Assembly (NCBI GenBank): GCA_038502055.1
Contig: JAXRKN010000015.1
Location: forward strand, 124,001-188,000
Source of the DNA: Tanytarsus gracilentus
Lineage: Eukaryota > Arthropoda > Insecta > Diptera > Chironomidae
Direction of reading: 5' to 3'
DNA: 64,000 bases
Shown here: piece after piece, positions 45,946-59,500 of the stretch
Layout: every line of letters starts with the position of its first letter
Position numbering within the stretch: position 1 is the stretch's first letter
Made by a program: the position numbers and the translations under genes
Notes under the pieces: generated by a model
The model's input: only the letters and a program-made list of their open reading frames with translations
Database searches by the model: none
Told to the model about the DNA's origin: nothing

Positions 45946-46827
45946 ATGAAAATTTTTCTTCTTTTAATTTTTGTCGCGAGTGCAAGCGGAATTTTTATAA
46001 GTTGCAACTTTGGATATCAAGACTGGTATTTAATTGGTCGCACTTACACTTGTCACGTGATTTCGATTAATTTTTCTGACAACTCAACGCACATAACTGA
46101 CTATAATGGAACACATTTGAGTGGAAATTCAAGCGCGAATGTTGGAATGATTTATTTTGATTATAACTATTGTCCTCAATTCAACCTCACGACAATTCCA
46201 AAAGGATTTTTAAACTTTTTCCCGAACTTTATTGCATTTTATTTTGAACGTTGTTCAATTTCTTCATTAAATGGCGATGAACTTGATGAATATCCAAACT
46301 TGCAGTGGTATTTACATCGTTATTCAAATCTTACGCGAGTTCCTGGAAATTTTTTCGCCTCAACGCCAAACATGAAATATGTTGATTTTTACTCAAATAA
46401 AATCCAGCACGTTGGTGAAGGTTTGCTGGATAATTTGCAGAATGTACAATTTGCTCATTTCCACTACAACACTTGCATCAACAAAAATGCTTGGTATCCA
46501 TCAGAAATTCCAGCATTGATCGAAATTTTGAGACAAAATTGCACGGACATCGAACCCGAAACAACAACTGCGCTCACAACAACAACAACAAATCAACCTC
46601 CAAGATGTGAAATCGATGATCTCGAAGATTTTGTTTGTGGACTCGATGAAGAAATTGAAAAATTGCAAGTTCAAGTTCAAAATTTAAGCGAGGAAAATTT
46701 AAAAATAAAAGAGAACAACGAAAATTTGCGTGCAAATGTTGAATACTTAAACCATCAAAATGAAGAAATTCGTCAAAATTTGTACGCACTTGAACAGATG
46801 GTCCTGGATTTGATGTCAAGACCTTGA
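45946..46827 (+). CDS. Secreted leucine-rich-repeat protein with C-terminal coiled coil
   Basis: Single exon, 293 codons. The ATG at 45946 opens a signal peptide (MKIFLLLIFVASASG); an upstream TTG in frame is ignored. Residues about 20-200 contain Cys and four to five LRR-like strands (FNLTTIPKGFLNFFPNFIAF, LTRVPGNFFASTPNMKYVDF, IQHVGEGLLDNLQNV) with N-glycosylation sequons. A Thr-rich linker, two Cys (PPRCEIDD, FVCGLD) and a 60-residue heptad coiled coil follow. Signal, LRR, Cys pair and coiled coil is the order of mosquito LRIM/APL1 immune proteins, although this one is shorter; membership is not proven. A double GATA motif lies upstream. The tail of a second copy follows at 46912. Confidence 0.78.
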   Translation: MKIFLLLIFVASASGIFISCNFGYQDWYLIGRTYTCHVISINFSDNSTHITDYNGTHLSGNSSANVGMIYFDYNYCPQFNLTTIPKGFLNFFPNFIAFYFERCSISSLNGDELDEYPNLQWYLHRYSNLTRVPGNFFASTPNMKYVDFYSNKIQHVGEGLLDNLQNVQFAHFHYNTCINKNAWYPSEIPALIEILRQNCTDIEPETTTALTTTTTNQPPRCEIDDLEDFVCGLDEEIEKLQVQVQNLSEENLKIKENNENLRANVEYLNHQNEEIRQNLYALEQMVLDLMSRP

Positions 46828-47538
46828 GCATGCTATTTTTTTTTAAAAATTAAAAACTCTTTTGATGAAAATGTAACGATTTAATTCCAATTTGTTTAAA
46901 ATAAATAAAATTTGCCGGAAACTGTTGAAGGTTTAAAGACCAATAAGGAAGAAATGAGAAGAAAATTAGAAAATCAAGCAGAAAATTTGTATCAACTCGA
47001 GCAGATGGTCATCGAATTATATTCAAGACCTTGCGCATGTTAAAATTTTTTATAAAATCATGTAAAAGTTTGATTTTTTTAATAAAATATTTTTCAACCT
47101 GTTGCTTTTATTTTATTCCCGGGATTTTTAGTGGTTTTCGAAATTTCTTCCCGGTCTTTTCAATCCCAGACGATAAATTTTTCATTAAAATTTCAAATTT
47201 TTTGTGACCGTTGATGGTAAAAGACTTTTTATGATTATTTTCTTATTTAAATGATGTCATCTCATAAATTCTTCATCATATTTTAAATAATTAATAATAA
47301 AGTCAAGTTTAATTCATGAAATTCTTTAACAATTCTTAATTAAAGATTTTTAAATTCCCTCAAATCATCTGATCGCATAAACAAACCGCATAAAATTCTT
47401 CTCCTCGGTAAAAAACTCAAAACTTGTTTTTCATTGGTTAGCAACTTTTGTATCGGTGTGAAACGCTTCGAAGAAAAATAATTTTTATTTTAAAATGTTT
47501 AACTAAAAATATCAAAAAAAAATACTTTATAGCTCATC
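46828..47538. other. Spacer with LRR-gene relic and CCCGGG repeat trace
   Basis: Holds the relic at 46912-47043 and a short CCCGGGATTTTTAGTGG repeat trace at about 47117-47170. The rest is AT-rich and includes the presumed TRRAP promoter. Confidence 0.55.
46912..47043 (+). pseudogene. Relic of the 3' end of a second LRR/coiled-coil gene
   Basis: An open stretch of 43 codons reads RRKLENQAENLYQLEQMVIE and LYSRPCAC, matching RQNLYALEQMVLDLMSRP at the end of the gene just upstream. The parent stop TGA is TGC here, so the frame runs three codons further. There is no start or LRR part. Confidence 0.75.
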
Positions 47539-50500
47539 ATGGAGCATTTACGGAGTTTAGAAAGTCTAAACATTTCGGACGAGCAAAAGGCGAAAATAAT
47601 AAATGAAATTTCCGAGTCTTTTGACACATTTTTAAGCTCGGAAGGAAATTGCAATATTTTAGAGGTTTTAAATGTTTTCATAAACTTCCTCAAGAATGGC
47701 GACTATCAGTTTTTCTCCGAGAGCTCAAATCAAAAGGTAAAAATTCAAAATCTAGAAAAATTTAATGCTCGATGTAAAATCAAAATGAGGAGATCCAGAG
47801 TTATTTACTAACTTTTTATTTCAAGGCTCGCAAGACAGTTCTCGAGATGATCCATCGACTGCCGATGTCGGAGAGTATTCGACCACATGTCAACACAATT
47901 TTAGCTCTAATGCTGATGTTAATTCGTGAAGATAACGAGGAAAATGTTTTGATTTGTTTGAGAATCATTATTGACGTACATAAACAGTATCGACCGCCGT
48001 TTTATGCTCAGGTAGAGTTGGAAAAGTTTTAAAGAGATTTTTAATTATTTCATTTATTTTTTTAAGATCAAAGACTTTCTCCTCTACATCCAAAATATTT
48101 ACTCGAATCTGCCGAATCACATGGACAAAATTTTCGATCCTCGCTATCCTCGGCTGGATCCAAACAACTTCAATATCGACGACATTTACACAGTGACAGA
48201 TAAAATAATTCCTCGAGGTCGAAACTCCTTCAAAGTCCTTCAAGAGCTTCCAATTGTGCTCGTTTTACTTTATCAACTTTATAAAGTCAACATTCACGAG
48301 CCCGTCGTGACTTTTCTGCCTGTGATTTTAAACACAATTACTTTGGAGCCTAAAAAAGAGTTTCGAGTGCTCGAAAATTTTAATAAGGAACTTTTTGTGG
48401 ACTTTATGGGAGCGCAAATTAAAACTTTGGCCTTTTTGGCTTACACGATAAAAACTTTTCCCGGCGGTTTGATGGAAATTATTGAAGCGCATGCGAGGGT
48501 CCTGGTTGAGGGGATGATTTTGCTGTTGAGGTTGTGTCCAAAGGTGAGGAGAAAAAATTCTCTAAAAATTTATTTAAAAATAATTTTTATCTTAATTTTT
48601 TAGGAAGTCGCGCACCTACGCAAAGAACTCTTAGTGGCCATCCGTCACATCCTCGCCACAAACCTCCGCAACCACTTCATCCCATCCATCGAGCTTTTAT
48701 TTGATGAAGATTTACTTCTCGGTCGTGGCTACACTTCACTCGAGTCCCTTCGACCACTGGCTTACTCAACTTTGGGCGATTTTATTCATCACGTCCGCAT
48801 GGAGTTAAATTTTGATATTTTATCAAAAGCGATTCATCTTTTTTCGAAAAACATTCACGATGAAACTCTTCCGATTGCGATTCAAATTATGAGCATAAGA
48901 TTGTTGTTGAATCTTGTTGAGTGTTTGAGAGTTTATAGGCATGGGCATGTTGATGTCGCGAGCAATACTACGGTGAGAAAAAAATGCTTAATTTATTTTA
49001 AAATTCAAAAATTAATTCAATTTTTTTTAAAATGTTTTCTTAATTTTTTTGAAAATATTTTCTATTTTTTTAAAAATGTTTTCTTAATTTTTTTTAAAAA
49101 TATTTTCTAAATTTTTTGAAAAATAATTTCTAAATTTATAAAAATGTTTTCTTAATTTTTTTAAAAATATTTTCTAAATTTTTTTAAATTTTTTTTAAAA
49201 TATTTTCTAAATTTTCTTTATTTTTAAAAAATATTTTCTAATTTTTTTGAATCTTTCCTTAATTTATTTTTTTTTGAAATTTTTTTTGAATTTTTCAATT
49301 TTTTGAAAAATAATTCTAATTCTAAATTTGTTTAAAAATATTTTCTAAATTTTTTGAAAAATAATTTCTAAATTTATAAAAATGTTTTCTTAATTTTTTT
49401 AAAAATATTTTGTAATTTTTTTGAATCTTTCCTTAATTTTTTTGAAAATCTTTCCTTAATTTTTTTGAAAATCTTTCCTTAATTTTTTTGAAAATATTTT
49501 CTAAATTTTCTTTATTTTTTAAAAATGTTTTAAAAATATTTTCCATCTTTTTTTAAAATTATTTTCTAAATTTCTTAATTTCTTAATTTTCCCAATTTTT
49601 GAAATAAATTTTCCATTTTAGGTTCGCAAGGAACTCCTCCAATCCATGCTGAAAGTTTTCGTCCTGAAATTTCACACAATCGCGACAATTCAAATCCCAG
49701 TGATTTCCGAAAAGTGGAAGAATTTCACGTCTGAAGACGGCAAAGAATTTACAACCGTTGAAATAATTCCGGAAACTGTCTCAAAACTCACTTCAATTGG
49801 TTTCACGCCGCCTTTAACCATCAGCGTGTCCGAATATCGACTCTTAGTGAAATCTCTCGTGGGTGGAGTGAAGCAAATTATTTTCGGCATTAATTACATC
49901 GACAGCAGCAATGTCCAACAGCAATCACAAATTATTCAACTTACGACAGTTGAAATTCAACAATTTATCGACTTTTTTAACTGGTCATTGGATGCTTTTT
50001 ACATTTATCGAATTAACACGCCAAAACAACCGCAAGCCGTGCAGCGAGAGGAAAAAGAACTTTTGGAATTGTTCAGTGGACTTTTCTTGAATTTATCGAG
50101 TCAAAATTTTCAGGTGAGAAAAAATTTAATTTCAAAAATTATTTTAATTAATTTAATTTTTAGGAAATTTTCACAACCACAATTTCAAATCTCATCGACA
50201 AAATGGTTGAAAATCAAAATCTTCAACTCATCGTCAACACTTTTCTCTCTTATCGAGCGACTTCTCCTCTATTTGCATCGGTCATGGTGGAATTTCTTCT
50301 CGATCGAATGGAAGTCATCGGATCATCTGACGTTGAAAAGTCAAATTTATATTTGAAGCTTTTTAAGTTGATTTTTGGGAGTGTGAGCATGTTCGCGACT
50401 GAGAATGAGACGATGATTCGACCTTACCTGCAGAAGATCGTCATGAACTCGATGGAACTTGCGATGCGGGCTGAAGAACCTTACAATTATTTCTTACTTT

Positions 50501-53500
50501 TGAGGGCACTCTTTAGGTGAGTTTTAAATGATTTTTACAAATCAAAATTGATTAAAAATTATTTTTTCAGGTCGATCGGCGGCGGAACTTACGACATTCT
50601 CTACCAAGAATTTCTTCCACTTCTTCCAAACCTTCTCGGCGGTCTTAATCGACTGCAAAGCGGCTGCCACAAACAAACTATGAAAGATTTATTCGTTGAA
50701 CTTTGCCTCACTGTTCCAGTTCGACTTTCGTCACTTTTACCATTTCTTCCGATGCTGATGGATCCATTGGTGTCGGCACTCAATGGCAGTCCAATGTTAG
50801 TCACTCAAGGACTGAGAACTCTCGAACTTTGTGTTGACAATTTGCTGCCGGATTTCTTCTGCGATCACATTCAACCAGTTAGAGCTGAACTCATGCAATC
50901 GTTGTGGAAAACTTTGAGAAATCAAGACAACTCTTCGATGGGAGCTTTCAGGATTTTGGGAAAGTTTGGCGGTGGAAATCGAAACATGTTGGTTGAAGCT
51001 CAAGAAATTGAATTCGATGATGATGAAAAAGTGAACTTAAAAGTGTCGAGATTTATCGAATTTCCAGCTAAAAACATCATCGAGTCAGCTTATAATTTAC
51101 TCAAAACATCAACCGACAATTTTACTCTAAACGAAAGCTGGAATGTGGTTAAAATTTATTTAATTTCAACAATCGAAGTCGAGGGAAATTTACAAAATCA
51201 CTTAAAAGACCAAAGATTCTTATATGACGACATCAATGAACTTAAAGATTTCATTTTTGAAGACAACAAAGTGTTAAAAACTGCTTTATGCGCTTTGTTC
51301 TATGCGGCAAGTAGGAAAGAGCTGAAAAGTGAAGTTCATCCGTTTTCGATCATTGTCGTCAATCATTACACTCTGACGGCGATTTTGAATCAGTTTGAGC
51401 ATGCGAATGGAAATAAGAAGAATGGTAAGAAAAATATCTTGAATCAAACTTTTCTTTCCTCCTTGGATAGTGGGGTTTTAGGTGATTTACATAGTTGACT
51501 TGCCGAACAGTTCGTATAGCCTGGTGAGTTGGAATGGGCCCATCCACAATCCATGTACGCAAGCCATAAGAGCAGAATCCTTACGGATTCACCTTACGAC
51601 CAGTACACAGACCGAGCTTCGTGGATGGAGCTGCGAAATCGTCTCTTGAGTGAAAAAGATCTTATCGACCTTTAACTGGGTTGAACTCCAGCACTCAAGA
51701 GAAGGCATGATTAATTTCACTTTTGTTTCAATGAAACAGAGGCCTCACCACCAATCCAATTGACCAATAACGCGATTCCGCAGATTATTAACTTAAAATT
51801 ATCTTTTTATAATTTCCAGTTTCAAATCCTTATCACCTCTACGACGGACTTCTCTCGATCATGGAGAGTGAAGACAAAGAAGTTCAATCGTTCGCAAACT
51901 CGATTCTCCTCAACATCATTCAACTTTCATCGTGCATCGTTGGCTCAAGAGAAAGAGCTTGCAAACTCAAACTCATGCAATATATTTTCGATAAAATCAC
52001 AACTTTGTTCTACGATCGATCGACATTCTCGAAGAAAGGAGGTTGTTTAGCTTTGAGATACTTTTGTGATCAACTTCCGAATGTTTGGATTGCCTCGCAT
52101 TTATTTACGATAGTAAAAGCTCACATTTTTGTGATTCGAGACTTGACTGATGATGTTTGCAGTGGAACAGTCGACATTGCGATTGAAAATATTGAAAAGA
52201 TTTTAGAGAAGACTTTTGAGTTGTGTTTGAGCGATGACATGCAGAAAATTTATAAAAGCACTGTGAATGAATTTGTTTATCAAACTGCAAGTTCGCACAA
52301 ACTTGTGAGAGAAATTTCGGTTAAATCTTTGAAGCAAATCGCGAGAATTCAAAAAACAACTTTGACAGCACTTTTGGAGCCTTACAAAACTTTCTTTTCT
52401 GAGATAATTGTGTTTACTCCAGCCAAGACATACCTTAGACATCAACCGCTGAGCACACAAATTGGAATTCTTGAAGCAAACCATTTTTGCACATCTTTAG
52501 AACCGAAACTCATGAAGTTTGACAATTATCAATTTTTAACTGATGTCAAAATTATCATAAAATGCGATGATGACACAATGTCAAGATATGATGCGTACAA
52601 AGATGTCAAACAACTTCCAGAGCTCAGAGAAAGTGCAATGAAGGTTCTTGTTGCATGGCATTACATTTACCATAAGCAACATTACGACACGGATAAAGTT
52701 AAAAACATAAACTTTTGTGATGAAGCTTTCGTGACACTCTTCAAGTCATTAGAAACTCATCAGAGCTTACAAGAAACTGCTTTTGAGTGCTTGAAGAAAT
52801 TGATAAGTGAGTAAAGATTTAAACAAATTTAATTAAATTTTAAATAAATAATTTCATTCCCAGCTGAATGCAAAGAAAAATCAGAAACTGGATGGCCAAT
52901 TCAGCACTCATTCCTAGAAACTCTCGGAGATTATTCAACCTGGACTGTGAACAGCATCAAAAGACTTTCTTACTATTGTCTTTTGTTTCCTAAAATGTTT
53001 ACCGAAAAAACCTGCGATCAACTTTTTGATATTGTCAAAAAACTCCTTCGAGGTTCAATTACAACGAATCAAGATCAAAATTATTTAAAAATCGCTAAAA
53101 GCGGCGAAGTTGAGCTGAAAATTGCGGCGATTATTGATCTTTTCCACATCATTCCAGCTTGCTCGTCTAAATTTGTTGTTTCACTGATTAAACAGGTGCT
53201 GGAGACTGAAGAAGAAATTAACCTCGAGTCATCGTGTCCTTATCGAGAGGCATTAGTTAAGTTTTTACTTCGATATCCTGAAGAGACAATTTCTTTCTTA
53301 CTCAACGATGAATGCATGAGAAATTCTCAACTCAATCGTTTCATGATTTATTTACTAACCCACAAGAACAGCGCACCATTTAAGACCACGATCGAGAGCA
53401 AGGGAACTCGACTTAAAGAACTAATTTTGATGGAAAAAGCGACAACATTCAGAATTGGAAATCAGCAAGTTGTCGCGGCATCAAATCTCAAAGAAGATTA

Positions 53501-56500
53501 CGAGGTTCGTCATCAAGCTGTTCTTGTCGTTTACACAATCATAAAATTCAATGATCAATGGCTGCCATCACAGATGGGAATCGTTAACGCTTTGAATCAA
53601 CTCTGGACGAATTTCTTGAGTAAAAATGTGCTGGATCAAAATATAACTTGCGACTTTTGGCATTTAGTGACGAAAATTTTGCTGCATTACTTTGAACATA
53701 ATCCGGGTGAGTTTTGAAGACTTTACTTGAGTGTTTATAAATTAACCATTTACAGGTGACATTGAGCTGCTTTTCCAACTTCTTCGAATCTACAACACTC
53801 GCTTTGTTCCCGACTTTCAATTCCTCCGAGATTTCATCTACAAAATTTGTCAAAATTACACGGTCGACTGGAAACGCAATGCATTCTTCTTATTTGTCGA
53901 TTATTACAATCGTCCGAATGTCCCCGTTGATCTAAGAATTAAAATCTTAAGCATGATCATCATTCCATGCTTTGCAATTAGTTTTGATAAAGGTGAAGAG
54001 AATCGATTGATTAAAGGCCATGGACAGGATGAGGAAAGCAATGTGATTTCAATTTTCATCAATAAAATTGTGAATCCATTCATGCAGAAAATGAACGACG
54101 ATGGATTGAGAATTGTTTTACTTCAGTTCGCTTGTTTGTTGGTTGAGAGAGCTTCGGGTGAGTTCTTGGGTGATTTTTAAACATTTTTTGGTCAAACATT
54201 AAAAGTGAAAAGTTAAATTTCTCACTTTAAATGTTTTATTTTCATTTCTAAATTTAAAATTCTTTAGGTCACATTCAGAGCAATAAAAAGGAAGATGTTC
54301 GTCTTCTCACAACTTTTGGCTATTCGAGTCTTCTTCACTCGAAAAATTATTGGGATCCATCGGCAGTGTATAACGGTCATCTGCTTCTCTCACACATCAT
54401 CGCAAAACTCGCAAATAAAAAATCTTGGCAAGAAGTTGTCTTTAAAGTTTTTCATTCACTGCTTAAAGCTCACGCAATTGAAGCTCGTCACATTGTCCGT
54501 CAAACTCTAGAAGTTTTTATGCCAATGATGCCGCTAAAAATGAATGAATCGAATTTATCTTTGATCAATCTAACAAAATCGGTGATCGTTAAAGATGGGT
54601 ACGCGATTCTCCAACTTTATCACGTCTTTCAAGTCATCATTCGACATCACACAGTTTATTATCCAGTTAGACATCAAATTCTACCCAACATGATACACTC
54701 GATGCAGAGATTAGAGTCGAGTAATTCAGTTGATTATCGAAAGCTTGCAATTGACATTGCGGAAGTGATAATTAATTGGGAGTTGAGGAGAATTAAAGAG
54801 ATTGAAGAGTCAGAGGAGAAAATTAGCGAGAGCGGAGGAGTTAAGAGGACTTTGCATGATATTATTGGTAAGTTGAAAGCTTTGAGTTGCTATAAAATTA
54901 TTTCTTTCTTTAAAAATTTACTTTAACTTTGACTTATTCCTATAATAATTAAATTATATTTAATTGAAGGTAAAAACTCTTATAATTCTTGCTTATATAT
55001 AATTATAGTTCTTGATATAAAATTTCCAATTCTTGCTATAATTTTAACTTCTTCCTATAGTTTTAAATCCTTGCTATAATTTTAAATTCGTTCTTTAATT
55101 TTAAATTCTTCCTCTAATTTTAAATTTTTTCTTTAAATTTTAAATTCTTCCTATAATTTTAAATTCTTGCTATAATTTTAAATTCTTGCTATAATTTTAA
55201 ATTCTTCCTATAATTTTAAATTCTTGCTACAATTTTAAATTCTTCTTATAAATTTTAAATTCTTCTTATAAATTTTAAATTATTGTTATAATTTTAAATT
55301 ATTCCTATAATTTTAAATTCTTGCTATAATTTTAAATTCTTCCTATAATTTTAAATTCTTCCTATAATTTTAAATTCTTGCTATAATTTTAAATTCTTCC
55401 TATAATTTTAAATTCTTCCTATAATTTTAAATTCTTACTATAATTTTAAATTCTTGCTATAATTTTAAATTCTTCCTATAATTTTAAATTCTTCTTATAA
55501 TTTTTAATTTCTCCTATAATTTCTAACTCAAGGCAAGAAACAACTCGCGATTGGTGAAAATTCTCCATCATCATCCTATCAACAACAACCTGAAGACTCA
55601 TCTAACAAACCAATCGAATGGATTCACTGCAAAGCTGTCATAAATTTCCTCTTTGATTTGCTCTTCATGCTTAGCGAACAAACGGCAACTCAATTGACAG
55701 TCGTGTCACCTAACGAAGTGATGTCAAAACATGCAATAAATTTGCTCAAGAAAGTGTTAAAGAAAGATGTTTGGATAAGAGATGAAGAGTTGCAGCTTGT
55801 GAGGTTAAAGAAAGTTTTTGAGGATCCTTCGAAAGTCAGCAGCTCGACGATTTGCAACTTTTTGGAGATTTTTATTCATTTATTGGACGAATTTACAAAG
55901 CAGAAGATTTTAACGATTATTAAAAGTCTTCAACCGGGTATAAAAAGTCTAAAATGTTTCTATAAAAATATTTAACTAAAATTGTATTTAGGTCTCGCAA
56001 TTTGCATCACCAGCGCTCAAACCAAAGTCCTCCGTCTCATGTCAACTTTCTTAACAAAGCTCATCAGCTTGTTTCCAGTCGAAGTTTACATGACTCACGA
56101 TGAACTTCGATTTTTATATCAAACAGTTGAGAAAGCAATCAGAAATGGACTCGAGGTGTTTGAGAAGGACAAAGAAACTCCAACGGCTTCATTCTTTGGA
56201 ACATTTTTGATTCTAAAAACTGCTTTTTCAAATGACTCAAAATATTTCGAGAAATTCGTGGAGAAGTTTACAAAATTTGTGGTTTTGTTGAAGGTGAGAA
56301 AAAAATTAATTTCAAAACAAATTTAATAAATTTCATAACTTCACAGACTGAACATCTCTCAAACAATCAAACCCAAACTGCAACTCCTAACATTGAACTT
56401 ACGAAAGAGATGTTAATGCAGTCTTTGCATCTTCTCAAAAAATACATCACAGTTATGGCAGTTGAAACGCGTAAAACTTACATCAATGACATTCTAATTG

Positions 56501-59500
56501 AACTCATTGAAAAGTCAAACGATCATCGGATGCTGAAAACCATCATAAACCTTCTCGATAGCTGGTTCAAACTTAAAGATCACAAAAATGAACCAAATAT
56601 TCGTGAAAAAATTTTACTCCTTCAAAAGTTGACTTATCACATTGAAAATCGATTTGCGGCTGAGAATTCACTGAGTGTTCAATTTTTGGAATTGATTTAT
56701 TTTATTTATTCTGATTGTGATTTGAACACATTTGAATTGACATCGAAACTCGATCGAGCTTTCTTGGCTGGACTTCGATCATCAAACTATGAAATTAGAC
56801 AAAAGTTCTACAAACTCTTTGACGCTTCAGTTAATCGAAGTTTCTACGATCGACTCTTGTATATTTTATCGACAAAAGCTTGGGACTCGATTGGACATCA
56901 CTACTGGATCAAACAATGTGTTGAACTTTTATTCCAAAGCATCGAAGGCGGAAGTGTTTGGGAAATGATTGAAGACAATCAGAAAGTTGAACTTAAAGTT
57001 AATGAAATTATTCAATCGAATTTTCAACAAATTCAAGCGAGCGATCTTCAAGATGAACTTTTAAGTTTGTCCGGTCCAATGTTGAGCTTTGGTTTAGATG
57101 CTTTAAATCAACTCGAATGCCAATCTGGAAGTTTATTTCAAAATCAAAATCTTCAAGATTCAACAAAAAATAATCAGATTAATTTCGACATTTTAACAAT
57201 ATCCAAAATCTTTGAATCAAATCGTGAAGATTCAATCGACAAAATCTCACAAATTCACTCGAAATTCTTGGCAGATTTTAATTCCCTCAAGACTGATAAA
57301 TTTTTGAAATCAATTGTTCAAGTTTGCCACTCCGACACGCAGCTGACTGAGAAGCTTTGGCTTAAAGTTTTTCCTCAATTTTGGAAATCACTTCGAAACG
57401 ATCAGCGAGAAATTTTGAGGAAAGAAATAATTCCATTTCTCGCTGCTGGAACTCGAGTCAACATCAAAGAGGCAAACACGAGTGCATTGAACACTTTCGT
57501 GACTGGATTGACACTTTGCGATCCACCAATTGTGATTCCTCATAAACTCATGAAATCACTCGCTAAAGTTCACAACATTTGGCATCGAATGACTTTAGTT
57601 GCGGAAGAAATGATGGAAGAAGTTAGCGTAGAAAAAGTTGAATCAGAGTTTGATTCTGATGATGAAGAAGAAGACGACAAGAAAAGTGAAATCCTAAGTT
57701 GTCTATCAGATTTATATTCATCAATGAAAGAGGAAGATTTGTGGGTTGGACTTTGGCAAGCGAACGCAAAATATCCAGAAACAAATGCTGCAATGTTTTA
57801 CGAGCAAATGGGATATTTTGAAGATGCTCAAATCACCTACGAGAATGTGATGATGAAATTTAAACAGGATGTTTCGAATGGAATGGACACGAGTAGAAAT
57901 AGCGCTGAAATTCAACTTTGGGAAGATCAATGGATAAGATGTTCGAAAGAACTCAACGAGTGGAATATTATTTTGAATTATGTGACGACAAATCGAGATA
58001 AATATGGATTATTACTCACCGACTGTGCTTGGAAAGTTAATGACTTTAATTTAATGAAGCAATCACTCTTGAGAACAGAACAAATCATTTCAAAGCAATA
58101 CAACGCAAAAGTTTCTCTCTACGGAGGTTTTGTCTCTCTTCTAACTCAAAGAGACAACGCTGCCGCTATTGGAAAGTACATTGAACTCGCCACTAATGCA
58201 TCACTCCAAGAATGGCGAAATCTACCTCGCATAATCTCAAACATTCACATTCCAATTCTTCAAATCACTCAACAAATCATGGAACTCCAAGAAGCGTGTC
58301 AAATTCACCAGGATTTACTTCGAAAACATTCACTTCCGTTTCATGACATGAAAAGCATTTTTAAAACGTGGCGAAATCGATTGCCGATTATTTCCGATGA
58401 CATGAGCTATTGGAGGGACATTTTCACTTGGAGACACTATCACTACAAGTTGATTGCAGAAAATGCTAATGGTGAGTTGATTATAGCTTAATGATGCTAT
58501 AAAGTAACTTAACCTTAACGCAACATTTATTTCCAGGAAACAACAACATCGTAGCCAATCTCGGATCGCAAGCTTCTGCTCAAACTTTCATCAAACTCGG
58601 CAAAATAGCTCGCAAGCACAACTTGACAGCTTTATCACAAAAAACCCTTCAAGAAATGGAAAACATTCCTTCAGTGCCTTTGATCGATTTGTTTCAAAAA
58701 CTTCTTCAACAAGTAAAATGTTCGATTCAAATCGCTCAATATTCTGAAGACTCTCTTACGAGCTTTACGGAAGCTTTAAAGGTGACTGATAGCGTTAATT
58801 TGGAGCTTTTTAATCCAGAGTCGAAAGCTGTTTTGCATTCTTATAAAGGATTCATTCAAACCTATCTTGGAAATTCGGTTGAAGCCAATAAAGCTTTCGG
58901 ACTTGCTGTGGATCTTTGCGATAGTTCATCGAAGGCTTGGGCACTCTATGGCGAATATCTCGAGATTGCTTTCAGTCAAAATCCCAAAAACTCATTAAAT
59001 TCCGGCGTTTCAGCTTTGACTTGCTTCCTTCATGCGTCGCGAGAACACAACGAAGTGAAAACAAGAAAATATTTATCAAAAGTAATTTGGCTTTTGACCT
59101 ACGACGATGCACGACCTGAAATGTTGAAGGCATTCGAGAATTACATGCTCGGAGTGCCGATGATAAATTGGCTCGTTTGGATTCCTCAATTGTTTAATGC
59201 GCTGGTTCAGTATGAGAGTGACACGATTATGAATTTATTGAATCAAATCGCTAAAATTTATCCGCAAGCGATTTATTTTCCGATTAGAACGCTCTACTTG
59301 ATGCTAAAAATTGAGCAGAGAGAAAGATACAAAAATATTGAGCAGGTAAATTATTTTAAAAAAGTTTTCAGAAATGGGAAATTACATGTAAATTTAATTT
59401 TGGAATTTTACATGAATTTCGTATGAAAATTACATGAATTTTGTATGAAAATTACACGAATTTTACATGAATTTCGTATGAAAATTACACGAATTTTGTA

